Assembly: GCF_014656545.1 (NCBI RefSeq)
Contig: NZ_BNDS01000002.1
Span: 368,871-432,870 of the forward strand
DNA: 64,000 bases
Direction: 5' to 3'
Origin: Neobacillus kokaensis
GTDB taxonomy: Bacteria; Bacillota; Bacilli; Bacillales; Cytobacillaceae
Program-made: the position numbers and the translations under genes
The notes under the pieces: model-generated
Seen by the model: only the letters and a program-made list of their open reading frames with translations
Told to the model about the DNA's origin: nothing
Database searches by the model: none
Shown here: piece by piece, positions 35,447 through 44,571 of the stretch
How the letters are laid out: each line of letters opens with the position of its first letter
Position numbering within the stretch: position 1 is the stretch's first letter

Positions 35447-35747
35447 TTGTATTACCAGTCCAATTTAGCATACCGCCAATCATATTGCGGACCTTGTAGC
35501 CCTGCTCCTGCAAATAATAGCAGACATTTTCACTGCGGCGGCTGGAGCGGCAGATAAAAATATATTCTTTGTCTTTGTCAAAATAATCAAGGTTAGCCGG
35601 AATATCCCCCATACGGATATGCTTAGCACCAGGAATCATCCCTTCTGCCACCTCTTCATCTTCCCGAACATCTACAAGCTCGAGTTTTTCCCCTGCTTCA
35701 AGCTTCTTTTGCAGTTCTTCTGGTGTAATAATATTGATTTCTTCCAT
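35442..35747 (-). CDS. ytwF: YtwF, rhodanese-like sulfurtransferase
   Basis: A 101-residue single-domain rhodanese starting at the ATG at 35747 (AAGGA upstream). Residues LVDVREDEEVAEG form the conserved first half, and the active-site loop is ICRSSRRS with the catalytic cysteine near residue 66, followed by MIGGMLNWTG. It is cytoplasmic and probably moves sulfane sulfur; the acceptor is unknown. It is preceded by an inverted repeat at 35785-35827 that isolates it from leuS. Confidence 0.92.
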   Translation of the reverse strand: MEEINIITPEELQKKLEAGEKLELVDVREDEEVAEGMIPGAKHIRMGDIPANLDYFDKDKEYIFICRSSRRSENVCYYLQEQGYKVRNMIGGMLNWTGNTK

Positions 35748-35784
35748 CCCGTACATCCTTTCATAAAAGTGACATTCCTTAACT

Positions 35785-35827
35785 GGTGTCAGGCACCATG
35801 TGAATTGTTCACATGGTGCCTGACACC
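35785..35827. repeat. 20-bp perfect inverted repeat, GGTGTCAGGCACC family
   Basis: Positions 35785-35804 (GGTGTCAGGCACC then ATGTGAA) match their reverse complement at 35808-35827 with a 3-base loop. A partial extra GACACCGTA follows at 35836. It lies in the 96 bp between leuS and ytwF. No T-run follows on either strand, so it is not a classical terminator. A related element is at 38731-38785. Confidence 0.9.
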
Positions 35828-35852
35828 GTAATTATGACACCGTAGTTAATTT

Positions 35853-38270
35853 TTAGTTTGCAACAATATTAACTAGCTTTCCTGGTACTGTGATAACCTT
35901 GCGAACGGTTTTTCCATCGATTTGTTCCTTAACACGGTCATCATCCATGGCGATTCCTTCTAAGGCATCTTTACTTGCATCTTTTGGTACTACAAGCTTT
36001 GCCTTAACTTTACCATTCACTTGAATAACAATTTCCACCTCATCGTCTACCAGCTTTGCTTCATCATATGCCGGCCAAGCTTGGTAAGAAATTGTTTCAT
36101 TATATCCTAGTTTTTCCCAAAGTTCTTCTGCAATATGCGGAGCAACAGGTGCCAGCATTTTAACGAAGCCTTCTACATATGATTTTGGAATAACTGTAGC
36201 TTTGTACGCTTCATTTATGAAAACCATCATTTGTGAAATGGCTGTATTAAAATGAAGTGCTTCATAATCCTCAGTTACCTTTTTCACGGTTTGATGATAA
36301 ACCTTCTCTAAGCCTGATGATTCTTCATTTGGCTGGATTTTAGGACTTAATTCACCATTTTCCTCGACAAATAAACGCCAGATACGATCAAGGAAGCGGC
36401 GTGATCCGTCCAGTCCATTTGTTGACCAGGCAATTGACGCATCTAACGGTCCCATAAACATTTCATATAAACGAAGCGTATCGGCACCATGGCTCTCGAT
36501 AATGTCATCTGGATTAACGACATTACCTTTGGATTTACTCATCTTTTCATTACCTTCGCCTAAAATCATTCCTTGATTAAATAGTTTTTGGAATGGCTCT
36601 TTTGTTGGCACCACACCGATATCATATAAGAATTTATGCCAGAAGCGTGCGTATAGCAAGTGAAGAACCGCATGCTCGGCACCACCGATGTATATATCAA
36701 CAGGCAGCCAATGCTTTAATTTTTCAGGTGATGCAAGTTGTTTATCATTGTTTGGGTCAATATAGCGTAAGAAGTACCAGCAGCTTCCCGCCCATTGCGG
36801 CATTGTGTTTGTTTCACGACGGCCTTTTTTACCTGTAACTGGATCAACGACATTTACCCAGTCTTCGATATTGGCAAGCGGCGATTCCCCGGTACCGGAT
36901 GGTTTAATATCTTTTGTTTTTGGCAATGTCAATGGAAGTTCCTCATCCGGAACAGCCGTCATTGTACCATCTTCCCATTGAATAATTGGAATCGGTTCAC
37001 CCCAATAACGCTGGCGGCTAAATAGCCAATCACGCAGGCGGTAAGTGACTTTCTTTGTACCGATGCCTTTTTCTTCTAACCAGGAAATCATTTTTGAAAT
37101 TCCATCCGTTTTGTTTAAACCGTTTAAGAATTCCGAGTTAACGTGTTCACCGTCACCTGTATAGGCCTCTTTTGTAACATCGCCGCCGGCAACAACTTCT
37201 TTTATCGGCAGGTCAAATTTCTTTGCAAATTCATAGTCGCGCTCATCATGTGCAGGAACAGCCATGATGGCACCAGTACCGTAGCTTGCTAAGACATAGT
37301 CAGCAATCCAGATCGGCATTTTTTCGCCATTTGCTGGATTAATCGCATAAGCACCCGTAAAGACGCCTGTTTTTTCTTTTGCAAGATCGGTACGTTCAAG
37401 ATCGCTTTTCGCTTTAACTTTTTCAATGTAGGCATCAACTGCTAAGCGTTGTTCTGCCGTTGTAATTTCATCCACAAGTTTATGTTCTGGTGCAAGCACC
37501 GCGTAGGTAGCCCCAAATAGTGTATCTGGACGAGTCGTGAATACAGTAAACGTTCCTTTATGTCCTTCAATTTGGAAGTTAACTTCAGCCCCTTCAGAAC
37601 GGCCAATCCAGTTGCGCTGCATTTCCTTTAAGCTTTCTGGCCAATCTAAATCTTCAAGGTCTTCTAATAATCGATCTGCATAGGCAGTTATTTTCAAAAT
37701 CCACTGTCTCATTGGACGTCGTTCAACTGGATGACCGCCTCGCTCACTTTTTCCATCAATTACCTCTTCATTAGCTAATACGGTACCAAGTGCCGGGCAC
37801 CAGTTAACAGGTACTTCATCCACATATGCAAGGCCTTTTTCCCATAGCTTCAAGAAAATCCACTGTGTCCATTTATAATATTCCGGATCGGTTGTGTTAA
37901 CTTCACGATCCCAATCATAAGAGAACCCAAGAGCTTTAATTTGTCTGCGGAAGGTTTCAATGTTTTTCGCCGTGAATTCCGCAGGGTCGTTCCCTGTATC
38001 TAAAGCATATTGTTCTGCCGGAAGACCAAATGCATCCCAGCCCATTGGGTGCAGTACATTATACCCCTGCATCCGTTTCATCCGCGATAGTATGTCTGTT
38101 GCCGTATATCCTTCAGGGTGCCCTACATGAAGCCCGGCACCTGATGGGTATGGAAACATATCTAAAGCGTAGAATTTTCTTTTGTCATATTCTTCGCTTG
38201 TTTTAAATGTTTTTTCTTCTTCCCATTTTTTTTGCCACTTCTTTTCGATTTGTTGATGATCGAAACTCAT
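35853..38270 (-). CDS. leuS: Leucyl-tRNA synthetase
   Basis: A class I aminoacyl-tRNA synthetase of 805 residues, full length for Bacillus. The HIGH motif appears as [12 protein letters not shown] near residue 40, the CP1 editing domain follows with [12 protein letters not shown] and [10 protein letters not shown], and KMSKSKGN lies near residue 580. The anticodon domain and the C-terminal extension ([10 protein letters not shown]) close it. AGGAGGT precedes the ATG at 38270. Transcription is controlled by an upstream leucine T-box leader. Confidence 0.97.
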   Translation of the reverse strand: MSFDHQQIEKKWQKKWEEEKTFKTSEEYDKRKFYALDMFPYPSGAGLHVGHPEGYTATDILSRMKRMQGYNVLHPMGWDAFGLPAEQYALDTGNDPAEFTAKNIETFRRQIKALGFSYDWDREVNTTDPEYYKWTQWIFLKLWEKGLAYVDEVPVNWCPALGTVLANEEVIDGKSERGGHPVERRPMRQWILKITAYADRLLEDLEDLDWPESLKEMQRNWIGRSEGAEVNFQIEGHKGTFTVFTTRPDTLFGATYAVLAPEHKLVDEITTAEQRLAVDAYIEKVKAKSDLERTDLAKEKTGVFTGAYAINPANGEKMPIWIADYVLASYGTGAIMAVPAHDERDYEFAKKFDLPIKEVVAGGDVTKEAYTGDGEHVNSEFLNGLNKTDGISKMISWLEEKGIGTKKVTYRLRDWLFSRQRYWGEPIPIIQWEDGTMTAVPDEELPLTLPKTKDIKPSGTGESPLANIEDWVNVVDPVTGKKGRRETNTMPQWAGSCWYFLRYIDPNNDKQLASPEKLKHWLPVDIYIGGAEHAVLHLLYARFWHKFLYDIGVVPTKEPFQKLFNQGMILGEGNEKMSKSKGNVVNPDDIIESHGADTLRLYEMFMGPLDASIAWSTNGLDGSRRFLDRIWRLFVEENGELSPKIQPNEESSGLEKVYHQTVKKVTEDYEALHFNTAISQMMVFINEAYKATVIPKSYVEGFVKMLAPVAPHIAEELWEKLGYNETISYQAWPAYDEAKLVDDEVEIVIQVNGKVKAKLVVPKDASKDALEGIAMDDDRVKEQIDGKTVRKVITVPGKLVNIVAN

Positions 38271-38294
38271 ATTTGTTACCTCCTATTGAAAAAT

Positions 38295-38340
38295 AAAAGC
38301 GGAAGCGCCTCTGTCAGGAACGACACGCACAAGCCGCTAA
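38295..38340 (-). repeat. Fragment of an AGCGGAAGCGCC-type interspersed repeat
   Basis: Between the T-box terminator and the leuS ribosome site lies AAAAGCGGAAGCGCCT with a matching AGCCGCT end. It resembles a short repeat scattered through Bacillaceae genomes. Only one copy is seen here, so identification is from memory of the family. Confidence 0.35.
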
Positions 38341-38361
38341 ACACTTTTGCTAGAAAAAATA

Positions 38362-38605
38362 AAAAACCCCTCATCCCACACAGGGACGAGAGGATTGTAT
38401 GTATCTTCCCGCGGTACCACCCACATTAGTGCTGATGCACTCGCTTCATTCATCCTTAACGCGGAAAACGGCAAACAATACTTAAGTTTCATGTCTGCAA
38501 CTCCTAGGCGAGTTCATGATGTTCCCGGTTGACTTTCACCAGCCGTCAACTCTCTAATAAGCGGGTATTCACCATTACTGCTCCTACTCACGGTTTTTAA
38601 TTTAT
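38362..38605 (-). ncRNA. T-box leader of leuS (leucine)
   Basis: On the minus strand the stem I elements AGAGAGTTGACGGCTGG and the AGTA-like loop come first. The specifier loop GAACTCGCC has CTC (38512-38510), a leucine codon. The T-box core GGTGGTACCGCGG lies at 38422-38410, and the terminator (CCTCTCGTCCC paired with GGGATGAGGGG, then T6) lies at 38363-38394. Uncharged tRNA-Leu would bind and favour the antiterminator, raising leuS expression. It ends about 92 bp before the leuS ATG. Confidence 0.95.
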
Positions 38606-38730
38606 TCAAAAAGTATAATGTAATAACCATTTTATTAAATTTTCTAACAGGATGCAAGTAAACTTGAGCCTATTTTCATCTTTAACAAAATTTTTGACAT
38701 TTACACACAATTTTCAGTTGGATTCAGAAA

Positions 38731-38785
38731 GTGTCCACCCCACATGGACAAATCGTTACATTTGTCCACGGATGGTGCCTGACAC
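38731..38785. repeat. Second copy of the GGTGTCAGGCACC repeat family
   Basis: TGGACAAAT (38745-38753) pairs with ATTTGTCCA (38760-38768). Outer arms GTGTC (38731) and GACAC (38785) continue the symmetry, with GGTGCCTGACACC at 38774-38786. The stop codon and the last codons of the MFS gene fall within it. Confidence 0.75.
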
Positions 38786-39940
38786 CACTTTCAAACTGCG
38801 GTCATACATCACTGTGGTTACAATGGCAAACAGGAATAATCCTATTAGTACAATAAATAATGCTGACATGCTGTATAGGTCGACGATAATTCCTCCGAGT
38901 AAAGGGCCGACCATTCTGCCGCCGGTGGCCGTACTGTTGACGATTCCTTGGTAAAAACCTTCGCGTCCCTTCGGTGCAAGGCTGAAGGCAACGGTTGGCA
39001 CAGCCGGCCAGATGAACATTTCTCCAATTGTTAAGATGATCATGGCAACAAGAAAACCTGTAAACGAGCCTGCTTTGCCAGCAATTAAAAATGATACAAT
39101 AAATATTCCAATGCCAATCAGCATTTGAACCTTTAGAGAAGCTGACAAATGCTTTAGGAGACCGTTTAATAGAGGCTGCCCAAGTACGATAACAGCACCG
39201 TTTATAGTCCATAACAGGCTGTATTGTTTAAGCGAAATGTTTATTTCCTGAGTATAAGAGGCAATCGTTGTAGTCCATTGACAGTAGGCAACCCAGCAAA
39301 GCAGATATCCTATGCAAAGAATCAATAATGCTTGAAGATTCCGCTTGCTGCTAAGTTGAACTTCTATCTCTTTACTGCTCTGCCTTGCTGAATCTGCAGT
39401 GATTCCTTTATATCCAAAAATAGCAATCAATAAAAATAGGATATACATAATCGTATTGGCAAGGAAGATTAGTTGAAATGAATACGCCGCGACAATTCCG
39501 CCAAGCGCTGCCCCTACTGCTACACCAAGGTTTTGTGCAACATACAAAACATTAAACGCTTTTCGCCCGCCTTCTTTCCATACAGAACCGGCCATGGCAT
39601 ACATAGCTGGAAAAATAATTCCTGTTCCAAAACCGACAATTGTTAAAAACACAACATACTGCGGCCAGCTATGCCAGATGGTTAAACCGACCAATGCAAA
39701 GAGTGAAATAAAAATTCCTAGAAGAATAGATTTATAGCCACCAATTTTATCAAATAAACTGCCGCCATATAGATTTCCAATTACATTTGCTCCCGAGTTT
39801 AACATGAGTACAAGTCCCGCTACCGATAAGGACTTTCCTAAATGATCGTGAATATAGATTGTATTTAGAGGCCATAAAAAAGAAGAGCCTATTACATTCA
39901 CTGCCATCCCGATAATCAAGAGCCATAGGGCACGTGGCAT
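38756..39940 (-). CDS. yttB: MFS transporter, YttB-like
   Basis: A 394-residue major facilitator with about 12 membrane helices. The helix 2-3 motif reads GGSLFDKIGGYKSILLG. The position next to leuS and the sequence type fit B. subtilis YttB; the substrate is unknown, with drug efflux possible by family. AAAGGAG precedes the ATG. The last residues (VSGTIRGQM) come from a repeat element at 38731-38785, so the natural C terminus was probably replaced when the repeat inserted. Confidence 0.85.
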   Translation of the reverse strand: MPRALWLLIIGMAVNVIGSSFLWPLNTIYIHDHLGKSLSVAGLVLMLNSGANVIGNLYGGSLFDKIGGYKSILLGIFISLFALVGLTIWHSWPQYVVFLTIVGFGTGIIFPAMYAMAGSVWKEGGRKAFNVLYVAQNLGVAVGAALGGIVAAYSFQLIFLANTIMYILFLLIAIFGYKGITADSARQSSKEIEVQLSSKRNLQALLILCIGYLLCWVAYCQWTTTIASYTQEINISLKQYSLLWTINGAVIVLGQPLLNGLLKHLSASLKVQMLIGIGIFIVSFLIAGKAGSFTGFLVAMIILTIGEMFIWPAVPTVAFSLAPKGREGFYQGIVNSTATGGRMVGPLLGGIIVDLYSMSALFIVLIGLFLFAIVTTVMYDRSLKVVSGTIRGQM

Positions 39941-39989
39941 GAAAAACGCTCCTTTATCTAAAAAGTATTTCGATATCCTAGGTAATTTT

Positions 39990-40150
39990 AGTCGTTTTTA
40001 TTGACGAGTGCAATCTTTTTTCTTTACCATTTTTCGACGCAGGATGATTCCGCAAAATCCAGAATAATTCCGCCAATTTTTTTGTTTTTCCAGCGATTTT
40101 TCGCCGATTTTCCCTCTTATTCGGTGGTTTATCAGCTAATTCGCCTTCGC
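39990..40150. repeat. Weak 20-21 bp periodic intergenic sequence
   Basis: ATTCCGC recurs at 40047 and 40067, with degraded versions (TTTCCAGC, TTTTCGCCG, ATTCGGTGG, AATTCGCC) after it, spaced at about 20-21 bp. It lies in the gap 39941-40213 between the small gene and the MFS transporter, where no gene is visible. Confidence 0.35.
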
Positions 40151-40169
40151 GTGCTTAATTCGAATCAAT

Positions 40170-40210
40170 TTCAAAAAAATCTCCCAACAGATTGTTGAGA
40201 GATTTTTGAA
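40170..40210 (-). terminator. Terminator of ytzC and the coupled small gene
   Basis: AAAAATCTC (40175-40183) pairs with GAGATTTTT (40199-40207), with an inner CAAC/GTTG stem. Seven Ts follow on the minus strand. Confidence 0.85.
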
Positions 40211-40213
40211 TTT

Positions 40214-40393
40214 TTAAGACGATTGTCCTTTTTCTTGGTGCATTTTCGATTTAACCGGCTGACCGCCTGTATTTTCCATTTTCTTTTTTGCCTGCTTTAG
40301 TAAATCCTGTTCCTGACCAAGCTCAAGATCTTGGTTATTTATCCCGTTACGTGTCTTTTGTTCAGGGTTTTGCTGCTTAGAACGCTTTTTCAA
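40214..40393 (-). CDS. Small hydrophilic protein, coupled to ytzC
   Basis: A 59-residue protein starting at TTG at 40393, with AGGAGG about 9 bases upstream. The TTG overlaps the ytzC stop (TTGA), so translation should be coupled. The product is basic and glutamine-rich (MKKRSKQQNPEQK, then ELGQEQDLLKQAKKKME), without cysteine or a membrane segment. It resembles the small acid-soluble or coat-type proteins of spore formers, but I do not recognise its family. A strong terminator follows. Confidence 0.65.
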   Translation of the reverse strand: MKKRSKQQNPEQKTRNGINNQDLELGQEQDLLKQAKKKMENTGGQPVKSKMHQEKGQSS

Positions 40394-40671
40394 AACTGTT
40401 CTCCTCCTCTTGACCCCTGTAATATCAAACTGTTTTGGAGCTGCTGCACCTGCAGGCGCATCCGGTGAAGCTGTTCCCTCTGTTGACCGTTGGCGCTATG
40501 GGCCATTGTGGCAATATCTTGATACATTTGTTCAAGACGCTGCAAAGCTTGGATGTAATTATCATCATTATATTGTTCCTGCATACTGCTTTGTTTATAT
40601 TGCTCTTCAGCAAAACGGATTGTGTCCTCAACCTGCTGCGTTAAAGTAGACATTGAATCTCGCGTAGCCAT
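40390..40671 (-). CDS. ytzC: YtzC, DUF2524 family protein
   Basis: The ATG at 40671, with AAGGGGG 8 bases upstream, gives 93 residues. The product is a helical, glutamine-rich coiled-coil protein (LTQQVEDTIRFAEEQYKQ, then REQLHRMRLQVQQLQNSL) matching the DUF2524 family of B. subtilis YtzC. Function unknown. It is divergent from ytqA across 263 bp (40672-40934), in which I see promoters but no gene. Confidence 0.88.
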   Translation of the reverse strand: MATRDSMSTLTQQVEDTIRFAEEQYKQSSMQEQYNDDNYIQALQRLEQMYQDIATMAHSANGQQREQLHRMRLQVQQLQNSLILQGSRGGEQF

Positions 40672-40934
40672 CCTAAGAACCCCCTTAATCATCACTGCCT
40701 TGAAGCGTAGTGCTTCATTTCTTATTGTGTTCTTCGTTCATCTTCCTATTACGTAAACAGTTTGATAATTACTTCCAAAAAATATTGAAAACCAGCTTCA
40801 CAAGGAAGACTTCTATAGTATAAGCATTGCACGAAGGTGCTTTAGCTCTATATAGAAACAATTACATTTGGATATGCAGCATGCTTCGTGATAAAATTAT
40901 TCTTATGCAAATTTTATATAAGGAGGTTTTCTGA

Positions 40935-41891
40935 ATGCTTCAGACAAAACCTTTTCCATATGCTTCAGATGATAAACGTTACCACACATGGAATTATCAT
41001 TTGCGCCAGCAATTTGGACATAAAGTATTTAAAGTGGCCCTTGATGGCGGATTTGATTGTCCGAACCGTGACGGCACCGTTGCCCACGGCGGCTGTACTT
41101 TCTGCAGTGCAGCAGGCTCAGGTGACTTTGCCGGTAATCGTGCGGAGAGTTTGGAGAAACAATTTAATGAAATAAAGGAAAAAATGCATACAAAATGGAA
41201 AGATGGCAAATATATGGCCTATTTCCAGGCGTTCACAAATACGCACGCACCAGTTGAGGAACTTCGTGAAAAATACGAAACAGTTCTAAAGCAAGATGGT
41301 GTTGTCGGACTTTCAATCGCAACCCGCCCCGACTGTCTGCCTGATGATGTAGTTGAATATTTAGCAGAATTAAATGAACGAACATATTTATGGGTAGAGC
41401 TTGGATTGCAGACTGTACATGAACGAACTGCCATGCTGATTAACCGTGCACATGATTTCCAATGTTATATTGACGGTGTTAATAAGCTTAGAAAACACGG
41501 AATACGGATTTGTTCTCATATTATTAACGGGCTGCCGCTCGAAAATTATGACATGATGATGGAAACCGCCCGTGAAGTAGCGAAATTGGATGTGCAAGGT
41601 ATTAAGATTCATCTGCTTCACCTGCTAAAAGGGACACCAATGGTCAAACAATATGAAAAAGGGATGCTTGAATTCCTCTCACAAGAAGACTATGTAAACT
41701 TAGTATGTGATCAATTGGAAATTCTACCACCGGAAATGATTGTTCACCGTATTACCGGTGATGGACCAATTGAATTAATGGTTGGACCAATGTGGAGCGT
41801 GAACAAATGGGAAGTGTTAAATGCCATTAATGCGGAGCTAAAACGCCGAAACAGCTGGCAGGGTAAGTTTTATCAAGGAAGTGTTATGTAA
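40935..41891 (+). CDS. ytqA: YtqA, radical SAM protein (TIGR01212/YhcC family)
   Basis: A 318-residue radical SAM enzyme. The iron-sulfur cysteines are in DCPNRDGTVAHGGCTFCSAA (residues about 38-57, C-x9-C-x2-C), the arrangement typical of this family. Later motifs include ATRPDCLPDDVVEYL and HIINGLPLENYDMM. Exact reaction unknown in Bacillus. AAGGAGG lies 8 bases before the ATG. ytqB follows after 5 bp, so the two are cotranscribed; a radical SAM enzyme beside a methyltransferase suggests joint RNA or cofactor modification, which is an inference. Confidence 0.92.
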   Translation: MLQTKPFPYASDDKRYHTWNYHLRQQFGHKVFKVALDGGFDCPNRDGTVAHGGCTFCSAAGSGDFAGNRAESLEKQFNEIKEKMHTKWKDGKYMAYFQAFTNTHAPVEELREKYETVLKQDGVVGLSIATRPDCLPDDVVEYLAELNERTYLWVELGLQTVHERTAMLINRAHDFQCYIDGVNKLRKHGIRICSHIINGLPLENYDMMMETAREVAKLDVQGIKIHLLHLLKGTPMVKQYEKGMLEFLSQEDYVNLVCDQLEILPPEMIVHRITGDGPIELMVGPMWSVNKWEVLNAINAELKRRNSWQGKFYQGSVM

Positions 41892-41896
41892 TAACG

Positions 41897-42469
41897 ATGA
41901 AGCTGGATCGAATTCTTCCATTTGCAAAAATTTTATTAAAAAAAGCTGTCTCAACTGGTGGTGTGGTTGTAGATGCCACATTAGGCAATGGTCATGATAC
42001 GGTTTTCCTCGCAGATCTTGTTGGTGACACAGGAAAAGTATACGGCTTTGATGTTCAGGAACGAGCGCTTGCAGCCACCAAAGACCGTCTAAATCAGCAA
42101 GGGTTGCTTGGACGTGCCACCCTTTTTCATAATGGGCATGAACATCTGGCCGCTTCTATTCCACCCGGTGACCACGGAAAAATAACCGGAGCTATATTTA
42201 ACCTTGGTTACCTGCCAGGCAGTGATAAAACAATTGTCACACGTCCGGAAACAACGATTGCAGCCATAAACCAGCTGCTTGAAATCATGGCACCGGAGGG
42301 AATTATTGTGCTTGTGATTTATCACGGTCACGATGAAGGAGCTGTCGAACGAGACGCACTGTTGCAGTATTGCAGCACCATTGACCAAAAAACTGCCCAT
42401 GTCCTGCAATACCAATTTATTAACCAGAAGCATCATCCACCATTTATCGTGGCAATTGAAAAAATGTAA
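41897..42469 (+). CDS. ytqB: YtqB, class I SAM-dependent methyltransferase
   Basis: A 190-residue Rossmann-fold methyltransferase (rRNA_methylase/YtqB family). SAM motif I is VVDATLGNGHDTVFLA near residue 24, with a second acidic site in VYGFDVQERAL and FNLGYLPG in place of the NPPY-type catalytic loop. The substrate is unsettled; RNA is suspected. It follows ytqA by 5 bp and ends at a hairpin terminator. Confidence 0.9.
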   Translation: MKLDRILPFAKILLKKAVSTGGVVVDATLGNGHDTVFLADLVGDTGKVYGFDVQERALAATKDRLNQQGLLGRATLFHNGHEHLAASIPPGDHGKITGAIFNLGYLPGSDKTIVTRPETTIAAINQLLEIMAPEGIIVLVIYHGHDEGAVERDALLQYCSTIDQKTAHVLQYQFINQKHHPPFIVAIEKM

Positions 42470-42500
42470 AACCAGGCCCACAATTGGCGCCTGGTTTATT
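42465..42500. terminator. Terminator between ytqB and ytpB
   Basis: AAACCAGGC (42468-42476) pairs with GCCTGGTTT (42489-42497), followed by ATTTAA. The convergent ytpB stop lies 36 bp further on. Confidence 0.85.
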
Positions 42501-42532
42501 TAATGAAACAGAAGAAACCGACCCTCTGTTAC

Positions 42533-43582
42533 CTATTTTCTTTGCAGAGAGCGGTAGGCTAGTCCATTAAAATAAAAGAAATAGCTTACCCATCCGCCGG
42601 TTTTTATAATGCCTTTAGCGAGCTTTCTCACATTTTTCTGTCTGCGGACTTTGGAGTCGGATAAATAAATCCCAAGCAGACCTCGATTGATTAGCTGATG
42701 AAATCTCTTATGTGGAAGCATCTCCGTATGCTTGTCCGCTTCAGCAACAAAATGCTTTAAACGGTTAAACAACGTTTCTTGATTCTCATAGTAAAAGCAA
42801 AAGTTCAAATCTCCGCCTGCTTTGTCTTCCTCTTGGTCAATGAAGTAATCAAGCAGTATGTGAAGGCCTTGGATATACGGAAAATATCCATTGCGAATAT
42901 TTAAGGCATCACTTGCAGTAAAATCGTTACGCATGGCATAAGAAATCAAACAAAATATCCCTAATGTTGAACCGGAACACGCCGAAAATTCATACCATTC
43001 CATTTCCGGCAGCTCATCTTGATAATGCTGAAACCACTTTTCAAGCCGAGGTACTCGTTCTTCCTTTTTCACATGCTTATGAATTTGCAAATCGCAATAA
43101 TACTGACAAAGCTCTTGAAGATAATCTTTAATTAACTCATAATGCTCAAGTTCACGTAAACACGCACGGCATGTTTCTGACAAATCATATAAATAATCAG
43201 CATCATCTTGATCTTCGCGTAAACGGTAATAATTCTTCTTATCAGCTTGTAATACAAGAGCATCTGACATCGACTCATGGAGCGCTGCAAAATCTTCAGG
43301 GTCAAGTGACGTACTGCGATCACAAAGGTTATCCAGATAATCGCTGATTGTTTGATAGGCAACGATGAACTTTATTGCCTGTTTATAATGGTTATTTGCC
43401 GTCAGAGCCAGAATTGCTCCGCCTTCACAATGGAAGGTTTTATGTTCAATGCTCGCCAAAGCTTGTTTTCTTAGCTCTGGATTTGGAATTTCTTCAGCAC
43501 GACTTTTCCAATAAGCCAATTCTTGGTGAACAGCTGGCAGTATTTTACGATATACACTGGACATTAGGGTAAATGGCTTCAT
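42533..43582 (-). CDS. ytpB: YtpB, tetraprenyl-beta-curcumene synthase
   Basis: A 349-residue DUF2600 terpene synthase. In B. subtilis it cyclises a C35 prenyl diphosphate to tetraprenyl-beta-curcumene, the precursor of sesquarterpenoids found in spores. It lacks the usual DDxxD; the acidic clusters seen are ISDYLDNLCDRST near residue 90 and REDQDDADYLYD near 135. The ATG at 43582 is inside the family's N terminus, with AAAGG about 11 bases upstream. A longer reading to 43615 would overlap ytpA. Confidence 0.9.
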   Translation of the reverse strand: MKPFTLMSSVYRKILPAVHQELAYWKSRAEEIPNPELRKQALASIEHKTFHCEGGAILALTANNHYKQAIKFIVAYQTISDYLDNLCDRSTSLDPEDFAALHESMSDALVLQADKKNYYRLREDQDDADYLYDLSETCRACLRELEHYELIKDYLQELCQYYCDLQIHKHVKKEERVPRLEKWFQHYQDELPEMEWYEFSACSGSTLGIFCLISYAMRNDFTASDALNIRNGYFPYIQGLHILLDYFIDQEEDKAGGDLNFCFYYENQETLFNRLKHFVAEADKHTEMLPHKRFHQLINRGLLGIYLSDSKVRRQKNVRKLAKGIIKTGGWVSYFFYFNGLAYRSLQRK

Positions 43583-43598
43583 GGAAACAACAACCTTT

Positions 43599-44402
43599 CT
43601 ATACAATATAACCAATTGATTTTAACTGGCTTAAAACAAAATCCTTTGCGTATTCAAAAACCTCTTCTCGTTCAGGCTCATTGAAAATTTCATGGTAGCA
43701 TTTCGGCCATTCCTTAAATCTCTTTTCCGATAATGGAACGCGGTTAAACCAATCCTTGACAGGAACTTTATTGACAATTTTATCATCGCCGCCCTGCATC
43801 ACCAGCATCGGTACATCTTGTATTTTCTCGAGATTCAGGAAAGCCAGCTTAATGGCATGGACAAGTTCACGATACCACCTGACAGAAACCTTTGTCACGT
43901 AAAGTGTATCATTCGAATCGGCTTCTCTAACATCCTCATTTCTCGTCGCCATTTGAACGGTCAGACCGGAGTTCATCCTAAATGAAGGAAACACGATATT
44001 TAACAAATGAGATATAAGCTCTAAAAATTTTGATGGTGCTTTAACAAGTCCAAGACATGGGGATGAGAGAATGACCCCTGCGATATTCAATCTTTCCTCC
44101 TGTAAAAGACGGATAGAAATTAATCCCCCCATGCTATGTCCGACCAAAAATACCGGCAGATTATATCGGTAGGCTGCCTGCACCCAATCTTTGACTTCGA
44201 TTATGTATTCATCAAAGGAGTGAATATGTCCGCGGTTTGCTCTTGTTGTCATTCCTTGCCCCGGCAAGTCGGACATAATGACATGGAAGCCTGATGAACG
44301 CCACATTTCAATCAGCCAGCCATATCTTCGGTGATGCTCCATGGCACCGTGAACAATCACAATGACTGCCTTTGCTTCCCCTTCTGCTTCCCACTTCCAC
44401 AT
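43599..44402 (-). CDS. ytpA: YtpA, monoacylglycerol lipase / phospholipase-like hydrolase
   Basis: A 267-residue alpha/beta hydrolase. The nucleophile elbow is GHSMGGL near residue 90, the N-terminal oxyanion region is VIVHGAMEHHRRYGW, and the acid and base residues lie in MQGGDDKIV and CYHEIFNEPE. B. subtilis YtpA is linked to bacilysocin, a lysophospholipid antibiotic. No signal peptide. AGGAGG precedes the ATG. It is followed 16 bp later by the ytpB start, so ytpA-ytpB is an operon. Confidence 0.9.
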   Translation of the reverse strand: MWKWEAEGEAKAVIVIVHGAMEHHRRYGWLIEMWRSSGFHVIMSDLPGQGMTTRANRGHIHSFDEYIIEVKDWVQAAYRYNLPVFLVGHSMGGLISIRLLQEERLNIAGVILSSPCLGLVKAPSKFLELISHLLNIVFPSFRMNSGLTVQMATRNEDVREADSNDTLYVTKVSVRWYRELVHAIKLAFLNLEKIQDVPMLVMQGGDDKIVNKVPVKDWFNRVPLSEKRFKEWPKCYHEIFNEPEREEVFEYAKDFVLSQLKSIGYIV

Positions 44403-44571
44403 ACTACCTTCCTCCTATAAATTTCATTCATTATTAATTTATTTTACCATAAATGCCGTTCTTAAGCGCGTTATGCCCTATAAGCAAAAAGCCTTAAGAG
44501 ATAACCTTTGTATTTCTTTCTTCCTTTTCGATAAAATAGAACCATCATTACTTGAACAAGGAGCGAACATT

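Noticed and set aside
38347-38532. Plus-strand frame across the leuS leader
   Set aside because: It is antisense to the T-box leader and has no ribosome site or homology.
41897-42481. Long minus-strand frame opposite ytqB
   Set aside because: It is a shadow of a well-supported methyltransferase gene and shows no family motif.
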